DNA of 9,635 bases from Acidobacteriota bacterium. GTDB lineage: Bacteria > Acidobacteriota > Blastocatellia > Pyrinomonadales > Pyrinomonadaceae. The DNA is taken from assembly GCA_024640445.1 (NCBI GenBank), contig JAHEEZ010000130.1, positions 1-9,635 on the forward strand, given 5' to 3'. The position numbers and the translations under genes were made by a program. Positions 1-7,027 of the stretch are shown in pieces. Under the pieces are notes generated by a model. It ran no database searches and was not told where the DNA came from. It saw only the letters and a list, made by a program, of their open reading frames with translations. The first letter of the stretch is position 1. Each line of letters starts with the position of its first letter.

Positions 1-16
1 TACTGATCTTTCAGCC

Positions 17-2359
17 TCAGTCCACCTTTGAAGCGGAAAAGACGACGGGAGGGACTCCCTGACCTTCCATATTTCCGCTCATCTTGCCGCCCTCGATCTT
101 GCCTTTCATTGTCAGCAACAATGGCTGGCCCTGAAAGTCGAGGTCGATCGTGCCGGTGAAGTCGGTTCCCTTGACCGTGCCGTCTTTGATCTTTCCATTG
201 CCAAAAGGCGTCGAGACGGTACCGGTAAAATTCGCCTCTTTTTGGTCGATCTGAACCGAGATCGGGACAACCTGGCCCCCCGCCTCCGCGGTCATGCTCC
301 ACTTTCCGGACAGTATGCCGCCGGCAGAAGGAGTTGAAGAAAGCGATTCCGGAAGTTTGACGTCCTTCGGATCGACCGTGATCTCAGCGAGGCGCTTTTC
401 AACTGGATCTGTCATTGATTCCTGATATCTTCCGCCGAGATATTTGGCCAGGAATTTCTCAGCCGCCGCGAACATTGCCATGTTATTGACCGGACGAGCG
501 AAGCCGTGCCCCTCATCATCGGCGACCAGGTATTCGACCGGATAGCTGCGGTCACGGAGCGCGATTACGATCTGATCCGATTCGCGCCTGTTCACCCTCG
601 GATCGTTAGCGCCCTGGACCACCATCAACGGGGTCGTGATCTTGTCCGCGTGCGTCAAAGGCGACTGCCTGATGAGCTGCGCTTTTCCTTCGTCGTTTCT
701 CGGGTCCCCCATTCGCTGGTAGAAGACGTTTCTGAAGGCTTCCCAGTAAGGCGGAATCGCGTCAAGCAAGGTGATCAGATTTGACGGGGCAACGATCGCG
801 ACCGCCGCAGCGTACGTGTCAGGAGTGAAGGTGACACCGGCAAGCGTGGCGTAGCCGCCATAACTCCCGCCCATTATCCCGACCCGCTTCGGGTCAGCGA
901 TACCTTCCTTGACGAGGTATTTAACACCCCAGGTGATGTCATCCTGCATCAACTGGCCCCATTGCTTATTACCGGCATCGAGGAATTTCTTTCCGTATCC
1001 GGTCGAGCCCCTAAAATTCATTTGGAGAACGGCATAGCCGCGGTTGGATAGAAACTGCGCGAAACCATCATAGCCCCAGCTGTCACGTGCCCAGGGGCCA
1101 CCGTGCGGGAAGACTACGAGGGGCAGATTCTTGGGCTCGACACCCTTCGGAAGCGTAAGGTAAGCAGGGATCTCAAGCCCGTCGGAAGACTTGTAAGTAA
1201 TGGGTTTCATTTGTGCGAGGTCCTTCCTGGGGAGTTTCTCGCGGATCTTGTACTGCAGTTCAAGCTTCTTCTGCTTTCGGTTAAAGATGTAAGTTTCGCC
1301 AGGTTCTGTATCGCTTGAATCCGAGACGATCCAGACATTTTCATCGGAAGTTGACGAGCCCAGATTAATGTCCATTCCGGGGAACTTCTTCTCCAGCCAT
1401 CTGTAGTCAGCTTCAAATCCCTTGTTCCGGAAATACACGCGAGATCGCTCGCCCTCGTAAACGGTCGCGATCAGCTCATTCGAGACGTCGCTAAAGATCG
1501 CGCCTCCAAAATCCACTTTCCCCTCCGGATCCTGTTCGACCAGGGTTTCTTTCTTGGTCGCCGGATCGAAAAGCACCAACTGGACGAGGTCCCTGCTGCC
1601 TTTGTTGGTCTGCATATAGAACTGCTTGTTGCCCTTTTGGAAACGGACCGGACCGCAGGTCTCAAAAACATTGCAGGTGTAAACAACCTCAGGCTTTTCA
1701 CCGTCGAGCGAGAGGATCTCGGTGTCGCCGCTCTGGGAGGACCTTACCGAGAGGCGGATCTTGTCATCATTGTCGAAAACTAGGCCCTGAAGCCGATCCT
1801 CGTTCTTCTTGATAAGCGTCTTTTCGCCCGTGGCGATGTTGACCTTGTAGATATCGTGCCAGGCGGGATCGCGGTCGTTCAGGCCCACGTATATGAATTG
1901 CGGCTCGGATTTGGGAACTGACTGTATGATCGCCCTTACCTTCTCGCCCGCCGTGATGTTCTTTGCTTCGGGAGCATCGGCGCCGGCGTCGGCCTTGGCG
2001 GACGGGCTCACCGCATAAACGTTGAAGTTCTCATCGCCGCCGTTATCTTTCACAAAAAGTATGTACTTGGCATCCCTGCTCCAAAAGAATCCGCTGATCG
2101 GCCTTTTGGTTTCTGCAGTAAGGAGCCTCGCCTTCGCGAACGGCTCAGATACGCTCTTGATCCAGACGTTTCTGGTGTCCTTATATGGTTTGAGAAATGC
2201 AACATACTTGCCGTCTGGCGAGATCTGGGCGCCTGCCACTTCCGGGTTTCCGAAAATCACCTCGCGATCAATTAGTTCCGGAAGCTGCGCGTATGAATTC
2301 GCGGCGATACCGCCGCTGACAAGCAGCGCGGCGACGATAATAAAAATGGTCTTTTTCAT
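17..2359 (-). CDS. Secreted S9-family (prolyl oligopeptidase-type) serine peptidase with extra C-terminal beta domain
   Basis: This 780-residue protein is predicted to be an exported serine peptidase that cleaves short peptides, probably in the periplasm. Residues 1-25 form a Sec signal peptide (MKK start, hydrophobic IFIIVAALLV, cleavage near SYAQ). Residues about 35-370 are repetitive and beta-rich (SPDGKYVAF, VWIVSD), as expected of the S9 propeller cap. Residues about 380-645 are the alpha/beta-hydrolase domain. It has HGGP (oxyanion region), NFRGSTGYG, the nucleophile Ser499 in GGSYGGYA, Asp586 in QGANDPR and His618 in DEGHGF, so the triad is complete. From about residue 678 there is a glycine-rich beta domain of about 100 residues not found in ordinary S9 enzymes. 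I chose the ATG at 2359 because AGGAGA lies four bases upstream and the signal peptide starts there. A start at 2458 would add 33 residues of unrelated sequence. Exact specificity (dipeptidyl, acylaminoacyl or oligopeptidase) cannot be read from the sequence. Confidence 0.93.
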   Translation of the reverse strand: MKKTIFIIVAALLVSGGIAANSYAQLPELIDREVIFGNPEVAGAQISPDGKYVAFLKPYKDTRNVWIKSVSEPFAKARLLTAETKRPISGFFWSRDAKYILFVKDNGGDENFNVYAVSPSAKADAGADAPEAKNITAGEKVRAIIQSVPKSEPQFIYVGLNDRDPAWHDIYKVNIATGEKTLIKKNEDRLQGLVFDNDDKIRLSVRSSQSGDTEILSLDGEKPEVVYTCNVFETCGPVRFQKGNKQFYMQTNKGSRDLVQLVLFDPATKKETLVEQDPEGKVDFGGAIFSDVSNELIATVYEGERSRVYFRNKGFEADYRWLEKKFPGMDINLGSSTSDENVWIVSDSSDTEPGETYIFNRKQKKLELQYKIREKLPRKDLAQMKPITYKSSDGLEIPAYLTLPKGVEPKNLPLVVFPHGGPWARDSWGYDGFAQFLSNRGYAVLQMNFRGSTGYGKKFLDAGNKQWGQLMQDDITWGVKYLVKEGIADPKRVGIMGGSYGGYATLAGVTFTPDTYAAAVAIVAPSNLITLLDAIPPYWEAFRNVFYQRMGDPRNDEGKAQLIRQSPLTHADKITTPLMVVQGANDPRVNRRESDQIVIALRDRSYPVEYLVADDEGHGFARPVNNMAMFAAAEKFLAKYLGGRYQESMTDPVEKRLAEITVDPKDVKLPESLSSTPSAGGILSGKWSMTAEAGGQVVPISVQIDQKEANFTGTVSTPFGNGKIKDGTVKGTDFTGTIDLDFQGQPLLLTMKGKIEGGKMSGNMEGQGVPPVVFSASKVD

Positions 2360-2363
2360 AAAT

Positions 2364-2369
2364 TCTCCT
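2364..2369 (-). promoter_or_regulatory. Shine-Dalgarno site that fixes the S9 peptidase start
   Basis: On the minus strand AGGAGA is followed by ATTT and then the ATG at 2359. This decides between that start and an in-frame upstream start at 2458, which lies in the tail of the yraN gene and would mask the signal peptide. Confidence 0.8.
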
Positions 2370-2438
2370 ATCAGACAACTAAATTCTCCCCGAAATTTAC
2401 TTCCGGGTTCGATACGGACGGAATTCCAATATTGTTCT

Positions 2439-2455
2439 AAAAGGCGACAAGCCTT
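2439..2455 (-). terminator. Weak hairpin with short T-run at the end of yraN
   Basis: Read on the minus strand, AAGGC-TTGTC-GCCTT forms a five-base-pair stem with a five-base loop, followed by two further T residues (four in a row counting the stem). Its first base overlaps the yraN stop codon. The stem is short and the T-run poor, so it may be only a weak terminator, or chance. If it is not functional, yraN and the S9 peptidase gene could share a transcript, since only 95 bases separate them. I saw no clear sigma-70 promoter in that gap. Confidence 0.3.
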
Positions 2456-2931
2456 CAAATGAATTCGTCGTGCCAGGCTTTCTTCCTGAACTTCGACTCG
2501 TCAAAGAAAGACCGTCTCAGTTCGATCTTTGGTGCACGGCTGCCGGAAAGAACGATTCCGATCGCGTCGAACCGGCAAAGAACGTCCTCGACAGCGAAGA
2601 TCCTTCGGTAGACTTTTGCAGTCCGGATTATCTGTCGCTGTTTCCTGAGATCTATGGCAGAGAAAGGACCTTCCGGTGTTTGATTCGAACGCGTCTTTAC
2701 TTCCACGAAACAAAGCTCCTGGTCTTCGACGGCGATGAGGTCGATCTCGCCGGTGACCGCGACACCCTTTCTGTTTCGCCCGATCGTGACCTTGAAGTTT
2801 GAAGCGACAAGCTGAAATCCCCTGCGGCGGAGGTAGTCGGCAGCGATCTTCTCGCCAAAACTGCCGACTTCGCTTGAAGGAGGTTCGGCGTGAAGTATAT
2901 TCTTACCTATTCCAAGTTCGATAAGGGGCAT
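2455..2931 (-). CDS. yraN: YraN/UPF0102 family protein (predicted nuclease-fold)
   Basis: This 158-residue protein carries the UPF0102 (YraN) signature of a restriction-endonuclease-like fold. It has GSFGEKIAADYL at 23-34, GEIDLIA at 61-67, FVEVKTR at 75-81, a lysine/arginine helix starting around K97, and RFDAIGI near 120. Glu27, Asp64, Glu77 and Lys79 match the nuclease-type active-site pattern of the family. The family is widely conserved, but its cellular role is not settled; a link to DNA processing or uptake is often suggested. The ATG at 2931 is the furthest possible start because an in-frame TAA stands directly before it, and no alternative in-frame start was seen further in before the conserved core. 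No good SD precedes it. The length is somewhat above the usual 110-130 residues, owing to about 20 extra residues at the N-terminus and a short C-terminal tail. Confidence 0.9.
   Translation of the reverse strand: MPLIELGIGKNILHAEPPSSEVGSFGEKIAADYLRRRGFQLVASNFKVTIGRNRKGVAVTGEIDLIAVEDQELCFVEVKTRSNQTPEGPFSAIDLRKQRQIIRTAKVYRRIFAVEDVLCRFDAIGIVLSGSRAPKIELRRSFFDESKFRKKAWHDEFI
2874..2901 (+). promoter_or_regulatory. Candidate promoter for the sorbosone dehydrogenase gene, inside yraN
   Basis: TTGAAG at 2874-2879 and TATATT at 2896-2901 are 16 bases apart and resemble sigma-70 -35 and -10 boxes. Transcription would begin near 2908 and give a leader of about 45 bases before the ATG at 2953. The site lies within the first codons of the divergent yraN gene, which is expected because only 21 bases separate the two starts. 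This rests on pattern matching only. Confidence 0.35.
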
Positions 2932-2952
2932 TTAAGACAGAGAATACCACAA

Positions 2953-4242
2953 ATGAAAAAGCTGATGTTTAGCTGGGTCGCAGTGTTCGCAGCCGGGTCC
3001 GTTTTGGGGCTGCCGGCATGCGCTCAGACCGGTGCGGATAAGACGTCGAACCGGACCCAGCAAGTAAATACAAAGAAATTCAAGCAGGCAAGAAGATTCA
3101 GTTTCGACCCTAAAGACCTGCCGGCGCCGTTTGCGACGGAGAGCGCCCGCCGGTCATCTCGGGTCGTCCCCCGGCCTGATGACGCGTTTCTGGAGCTTCC
3201 GGAAGGCTTCGAAGTAAACGTTTTCGCGGAAGGCGATCTAAAGAATCCGAGGATGATGGCACAGTCACCGAGTGGAGATGTGTTCCTTTCAGATTCTTTC
3301 GCCAACCGGATTCTCGTTCTCAGGGACAAGGACGGCGACGGCACTTCGGATGAAAGTTTCGTGTTCACGGAAGACGTTGTTCAGCCGTTTGGACTCGCAT
3401 TTCGCGATGGCTGGATTTATGTCGCAAACACGAATTCAGTTGTACGGTTCAGGTACAAGCCGGGACAGACCGTTGCCGCAGGAGCCGGTGAAAAAATAAT
3501 CGATCTTCCGGGCCAGGGATACCGCCAGCACTGGACGCGCAATCTCGCTTTCTCACCGGACGGCACGAAACTGTATGTGACGGTCGGTTCAGAAACGAAT
3601 GTAGATGTCGAGGCAGACCCAAGGCGTGCGGCGATATCGGTTTACGACGTTGACGGTGGGAACCATCGTGTATTCGCGGGAGGGCTCAGAAATCCGGTAG
3701 GTATTGATTTCAATCCCGTCACGGGCGAACTTTGGACCGCTGTGAATGAGCGCGACCGCCTTGGCGATGACCTTGTGCCGGATTACGTGACTTCCGTAAA
3801 GGACGGCGGATTTTACGGTTGGCCTTACGTCTACATCGGAAAGAACATCGACCCCAGGAGGAAGGATGACGTCAAACAGTCTCATCTGGACTCCGTTGTG
3901 GTTCCCGATGTGCTCGTCGAATCTCATTCCGCCGCGCTCGGCCTCGTCTTTTACGACGGCAAGATGTTTCCGAAGGAATACAGGGGCGATGCCTTCGTTG
4001 CTTTTCACGGTTCGTGGAACCGGGAGCGTCTGACCGGATTCAAGATCGTCCGTATCCGCTTTGGAAAGGATGGCCGGCCCGTCGCGAACGCGTATGAGGA
4101 CTTTCTGTCCGGATGGCTCCCCGATCCCGGCTCGACCGATGTCTGGGGCCGTCCCGTCGGACTTCTCGTTTTGAAAGATGGATCGATTCTGGTGACCGAC
4201 GACGGTGCCAGGAAGATTTGGAGGGTGTCCTACTCAAACTAG
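2953..4242 (+). CDS. Exported PQQ-dependent sorbosone/glucose dehydrogenase-family protein
   Basis: This 429-residue beta-propeller protein belongs to the soluble PQQ-dependent sugar dehydrogenase (GSDH/L-sorbosone dehydrogenase) family, whose members oxidise sugars or sugar-like alcohols outside the cytoplasm. Residues 1-25 are a signal peptide. LPAC ending at Cys23 resembles a lipobox, so it may be a lipoprotein; cleavage after ACA is the alternative. After a basic linker come EGFEVNVFAEG (about 84-94) and a calcium-loop motif DKDGDGTSD (125-133). HWTRNLAFSPDG follows, with a candidate catalytic His193 and Arg196, then GGLRNPVG (243-250), NERDRLGDDLVPDYV (265-279), YGWPY (288-292) and AFHGSWNR (350-357). 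These follow the family order. I chose the ATG at 2953 because it opens the signal peptide; a GTG at 2890 would add 21 residues ahead of it. No strong SD is present. The substrate is unknown. The next gene, a haem protein, could take its electrons. Confidence 0.88.
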   Translation: MKKLMFSWVAVFAAGSVLGLPACAQTGADKTSNRTQQVNTKKFKQARRFSFDPKDLPAPFATESARRSSRVVPRPDDAFLELPEGFEVNVFAEGDLKNPRMMAQSPSGDVFLSDSFANRILVLRDKDGDGTSDESFVFTEDVVQPFGLAFRDGWIYVANTNSVVRFRYKPGQTVAAGAGEKIIDLPGQGYRQHWTRNLAFSPDGTKLYVTVGSETNVDVEADPRRAAISVYDVDGGNHRVFAGGLRNPVGIDFNPVTGELWTAVNERDRLGDDLVPDYVTSVKDGGFYGWPYVYIGKNIDPRRKDDVKQSHLDSVVVPDVLVESHSAALGLVFYDGKMFPKEYRGDAFVAFHGSWNRERLTGFKIVRIRFGKDGRPVANAYEDFLSGWLPDPGSTDVWGRPVGLLVLKDGSILVTDDGARKIWRVSYSN

Positions 4243-4264
4243 CCAATTTTGCAACCGTAAAACG

Positions 4265-4780
4265 ATGATCAAAAAGATCCTTAAGATAGCCGTTATAGCG
4301 GCGATAGTCGGATTCGCGGCAATTCAGTTCTGGCGACCGGACCGGACGAACGCCAGTATCGATCCCAAGAATACTCTGGAGGCGCACTTGGAAGTCCCGC
4401 AAAATGTCTCTGCAATCCTCGAACGATCGTGCAACGACTGCCACTCGGATAAGACAGTCTGGCCGTGGTATTCGAATGTCGCGCCGATGTCCTGGGGTGT
4501 GGCGGATCACGTTCACGAAGGCCGGAAAGAGCTGAACTTCAGCGTTTGGGGCACTTATAAAGACAGAAGAAAGAACCACAAGCTCAAAGAGGTCTGTGAA
4601 CAGGTTGAGAAACGGGAAATGCCCCACAACCAGTACCTGTGGCTCCATAGCGAGGCCACGCTCACGGACAGCGACGTCAAGACTTTGTGCGACTGGTCCA
4701 AGGAACTTATGAAGCAATTCGCCGCCGCTGATCCAAAGAACAGCGCGCCAAAAGGCGAAGAGCCGAAAGAACGGGACTGA
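4265..4780 (+). CDS. Membrane-anchored haem-binding (CxxCH) cytochrome-like protein
   Basis: This 171-residue protein has an N-terminal membrane segment (about residues 5-23, ILKIAVIAAIVGFAAIQFW) and a single covalent haem c site, CNDCH, at Cys56, Cys59 and His60. It continues with the typical 'haem-binding domain' (Haem_bd, PF14376) pattern: WPWYSNVAPMSW, then a V-x-x-G-R segment and LNFSVW. REMPHNQYLWLH follows around residue 118, where Met119 is a candidate second axial ligand. The tail (PKNSAPKGEEPKERD) is charged. The start is the ATG at 4265, which opens the anchor helix; the SD is weak. It lies 22 bases after the dehydrogenase gene on the same strand, so co-transcription is likely, and a role as an electron acceptor in the periplasm is a reasonable inference. 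The partner and redox potential are not known. Confidence 0.88.
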   Translation: MIKKILKIAVIAAIVGFAAIQFWRPDRTNASIDPKNTLEAHLEVPQNVSAILERSCNDCHSDKTVWPWYSNVAPMSWGVADHVHEGRKELNFSVWGTYKDRRKNHKLKEVCEQVEKREMPHNQYLWLHSEATLTDSDVKTLCDWSKELMKQFAAADPKNSAPKGEEPKERD

Positions 4781-4809
4781 TTTACGTTTGGCCGCATCAA
4801 CGATAAAAT
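4781..4809 (+). promoter_or_regulatory. Candidate promoter giving a leaderless def mRNA
   Basis: TTTACG at 4781-4786 and TAAAAT at 4804-4809 are exactly 17 bases apart (four of six and five of six matches to sigma-70 boxes). The -35 box starts at the base after the stop codon of the haem protein gene. Transcription would be expected to begin about 7 bases after the -10 box, which is at or very near the def ATG at 4816. No SD precedes def. The match could be chance. Confidence 0.4.
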
Positions 4810-4815
4810 AAAGAA

Positions 4816-5337
4816 ATGCCGCTATTGAGGATCGTGAATTATCCCGAAAAGGTCTTGCTCGAGGTCGCAAAGCCTGTCGGGAGCGAGGATTTTGCCAACG
4901 GGCTGAGGCATCTGGTGGACGACATGTTCGAGACCATGTATTCCGCCGGTGGGGTCGGGCTCGCGGCGCCGCAGGTTGGCGTTTCGAAAAGGCTGTTTGT
5001 GATGGACTGCTCCGGTGGTGAGGATCCTTCACAGAAGGTCGCTTTGATCAATCCGGAGATTTTGTCAGTTGAGGGAGAGCAGTATGGCGACGAAGGCTGC
5101 CTTTCATTTCCGGGCATCTACACAAAGGTCCATCGCGAAATGAGGACCGTGGTACGGTTTCTGGATGTTTCGGGCGAAGAGCAGGAACTTGACGTGACGG
5201 AACTTCCTGCGCGATGTGTACTTCATGAGACAGACCATTGCGATGGAATCGTTTTCCTTGACAGGATGTCACCGCTCAAAAGGGAAATGGCCCGCCGAAA
5301 GATCAGAAAACTTCAGAAGACCGGCGAATGGGAGTAG
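4816..5337 (+). CDS. def: Peptide deformylase
   Basis: This 173-residue cytoplasmic metalloenzyme removes the formyl group from the initiator methionine of new proteins. All three family motifs are present: GGVGLAAPQVG at 45-55 (Gln53), EGCLS at 93-97 (metal ligand Cys95), and HETDH at 137-141 (ligands His137 and His141, catalytic Glu138). The C-terminal KREMARRKIRKLQKTGEW helix is typical of bacterial deformylases. Around the HExxH motif, the usual QHExDHL is replaced by LHETDHC, with Leu before the first His and Cys after the second; these are non-ligand positions. The length is normal. The start is the ATG at 4816, directly at the conserved N-terminus (LRIVNYPEKVL). Upstream is AT-rich with no SD. 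The next gene is pruA, not fmt, although def and fmt are neighbours in many bacteria; fmt lies about 3.3 kb downstream. Confidence 0.97.
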   Translation: MPLLRIVNYPEKVLLEVAKPVGSEDFANGLRHLVDDMFETMYSAGGVGLAAPQVGVSKRLFVMDCSGGEDPSQKVALINPEILSVEGEQYGDEGCLSFPGIYTKVHREMRTVVRFLDVSGEEQELDVTELPARCVLHETDHCDGIVFLDRMSPLKREMARRKIRKLQKTGEWE

Positions 5338-5381
5338 GATTCGCAATTATTAATATCGATATCAAGGGATCAGGTGAGACT

Positions 5382-6953
5382 ATGCAGACACAAAGAACAA
5401 CAGATGATTTCCGCAATGAGCCGTTCACGGATTTTTCGAAGCCGGAGAACGCCGCTGCGATGGAAGAAGCGATCGCTCAGGTCCGTTCGGAGCTTGGCCG
5501 TGAACACAAGAACCTTGTGAATGGGGAATGGATCACTCTGGATGCGAAGTTCCGGAGCATGAATCCTTCGAACAAGGAACAGGTGATAGCGGTTTTTCCG
5601 GAAATCGACGTGGACGCGGATAATGTCGTCAACGGCGCGATCGAAGCGGCCTCGAAAGCGTTCCGGTCGTGGAGGAATGTACCGGCTGAAGATCGTGCGG
5701 AGTACCTTTTCCAGGCGGCCGCCAAAATGCGTGAGCGGAAACATTACTTCAGCGCGTGGATGGTGTTCGAAACTAGCAAGACGTGGGCTGAAGCCGACGG
5801 AGACACTGCGGAAGCGATCGATTTTCTCGAATTCTATGGACGCGAGATGATCCGCTGGTCCAAACCGCAGCCGGTGACCAGGATTGAAGGCGAGGAAAAC
5901 GCGCTGGAGTATATCCCGCTCGGCGTGGGCGCCATAATTCCACCCTGGAACTTTCCTCTTGCGATAATGGTAGGAATGACCACGGCGGCTATCGTCGCCG
6001 GAAACACGGTCGTTCTGAAGCCGTCCTCTGACTCTCCGACGATCGCGCTCAAATTCATCGAACTTCTGGAAGAGGTCGGCATTCCCGCAGGCGTAGTAAA
6101 TTTCGTCACGGGAAGTGTCAAAACGGGCGAGGCGATGGTGACCCATGCCAAGACGCGGTTCATATCGTTCACGGGGTCGAAACAGGTCGGACTGCATATC
6201 AACGAAGAGGCGGCCAAGACGCGCGAAGGACAGATCTGGATCAAGCGGGTGGTTGCCGAAATGGGCGGCAAAGACGCGATCGTGGTCGCCGATGACGCCG
6301 ACCTGGATTCTGCCGCGCAGGGTGCGGTCCAGGCAGCGTTCGGGTTTCAGGGACAAAAGTGCTCTGCTTGTTCGAGGCTGATCGTCGATGAAAAGGTTCA
6401 CGACGAGCTTGTCGCAAAGGTGGTGGAGTTGACGAAGTTGCTCAAGGTCAAGTCACCCACCGAAGCGGACGCCAACCTGGGCGCCGTCATAAACAAGAAA
6501 GCCTTTGATACGACATTGAAATACATACGGATCGGCCTTGAGGAAGGCGGCGAACTGCTTGCCGGCGGATCCGGCAGCGACGAGACCGGTTTCTTTGTCG
6601 AACCGACGGTGATCGCGGGCGTAAAGCCGATGGACACGATCGAACAGGAAGAGATCTTCGCGCCGGTCCTTGCGATCATCAAGGCGAGGGATTACGACCA
6701 CGCGCTTGAGATCGCGAACGACACAGAGTTTGGTTTGACCGGAGCCGTCTATTCGAAGGATCAGGCCAGGCTCGACCGCGCGAAAAGGGAATTCCACGTC
6801 GGAAACCTGTACCTCAACCGCAAGTGCACGGGCGCGCTCGTGGGCGTGCATCCGTTCGGCGGTTTTAATATGAGTGGAACAGACTCGAAAGCGGGCGGCA
6901 GGGAGTACCTGCTTCAATTCATGCAGGCAAAGTCGGTTTCACAGAAGGTGTAG
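5382..6953 (+). CDS. pruA: L-glutamate gamma-semialdehyde (1-pyrroline-5-carboxylate) dehydrogenase
   Basis: This 523-residue enzyme uses NAD(P) to oxidise L-glutamate gamma-semialdehyde to glutamate, the second step of proline catabolism and the last step of arginine/ornithine catabolism. It is the stand-alone form (RocA/PruA), not a PutA fusion. Aldehyde dehydrogenase motifs occur in order: PPWNFPLAI with Asn190, KPSSDSP at about 213, FTGSKQVG at about 263-270, general base Glu293 in AEMGGKDAIVV, nucleophile Cys327 in FGFQGQKCSACSR, and EEIFAPVLA near 423. The QGQKCSAC form of the active site is characteristic of P5C dehydrogenases. I chose the ATG at 5382, which has AGGTGA four bases upstream; a start at 5328 would overlap def and add 18 unconserved residues. 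No proline dehydrogenase gene is visible in the window. A strong terminator follows. Confidence 0.95.
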   Translation: MQTQRTTDDFRNEPFTDFSKPENAAAMEEAIAQVRSELGREHKNLVNGEWITLDAKFRSMNPSNKEQVIAVFPEIDVDADNVVNGAIEAASKAFRSWRNVPAEDRAEYLFQAAAKMRERKHYFSAWMVFETSKTWAEADGDTAEAIDFLEFYGREMIRWSKPQPVTRIEGEENALEYIPLGVGAIIPPWNFPLAIMVGMTTAAIVAGNTVVLKPSSDSPTIALKFIELLEEVGIPAGVVNFVTGSVKTGEAMVTHAKTRFISFTGSKQVGLHINEEAAKTREGQIWIKRVVAEMGGKDAIVVADDADLDSAAQGAVQAAFGFQGQKCSACSRLIVDEKVHDELVAKVVELTKLLKVKSPTEADANLGAVINKKAFDTTLKYIRIGLEEGGELLAGGSGSDETGFFVEPTVIAGVKPMDTIEQEEIFAPVLAIIKARDYDHALEIANDTEFGLTGAVYSKDQARLDRAKREFHVGNLYLNRKCTGALVGVHPFGGFNMSGTDSKAGGREYLLQFMQAKSVSQKV

Positions 6954-6971
6954 CCGAGTGCTCATCGATCC

Positions 6972-7017
6972 GGACAGGCCTGACGCACAACGCGGCCGGC
7001 CTGTCCTTTTGCTTTTT
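6972..7017 (+). terminator. Intrinsic terminator after pruA, abutting the phosphatase ribosome-binding site
   Basis: GGACAGGCC (6972-6980) pairs perfectly with GGCCTGTCC (6998-7006) in a nine-base-pair GC-rich stem with a 17-base loop, followed by TTTTGCTTTTT (7007-7017). This is a textbook intrinsic terminator 18 bases after the pruA stop codon. The T-tract runs straight into the SD of the alkaline phosphatase gene, so no promoter can fit between the terminator and that gene. The hairpin may therefore also sit in the phosphatase leader. Confidence 0.85.
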
Positions 7018-7021
7018 GGAG
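7018..7021 (+). promoter_or_regulatory. Shine-Dalgarno site for the alkaline phosphatase gene
   Basis: GGAG at 7018-7021 lies six bases before the ATG at 7028 and immediately after the terminator T-tract. It supports the ATG over the TTG at 7016, which lies inside the T-tract. Confidence 0.75.
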
Positions 7022-7027
7022 AAGGGA

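Noticed and set aside
2382..2413. Possible hairpin in the yraN to S9 peptidase gap (CCCGAA against TTCCGGG)
   Set aside because: The stem is short and has a bulge, and no T-run follows on either strand, so it is not supported as a terminator.
2360..2458. Upstream extension of the S9 peptidase by 33 codons
   Set aside because: The extension hides a clean signal peptide; the ATG at 2359 has a good SD and the extra residues look like translated leader.
2890..2952. GTG start 21 codons upstream for the sorbosone dehydrogenase
   Set aside because: It would put a charged segment before the signal peptide and would begin within the coding sequence of yraN; the ATG at 2953 opens a normal signal peptide.
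4040..5032. 330-codon open frame on the minus strand across the haem protein gene and parts of its neighbours
   Set aside because: It crosses three well-supported genes, has a biased Arg/Ser/Pro composition and contains no recognisable motif.
5370..6401. 343-codon open frame on the minus strand opposite pruA
   Set aside because: It is antisense to a clearly real dehydrogenase, is rich in Arg, His and Phe, shows no recognisable domain, and has no SD. It is a shadow of the codon pattern of pruA.
6994..7001. GGCCGGCC palindrome in the terminator region
   Set aside because: It is explained by the GC-rich right arm of the terminator stem; there is no reason to treat it as a separate operator.
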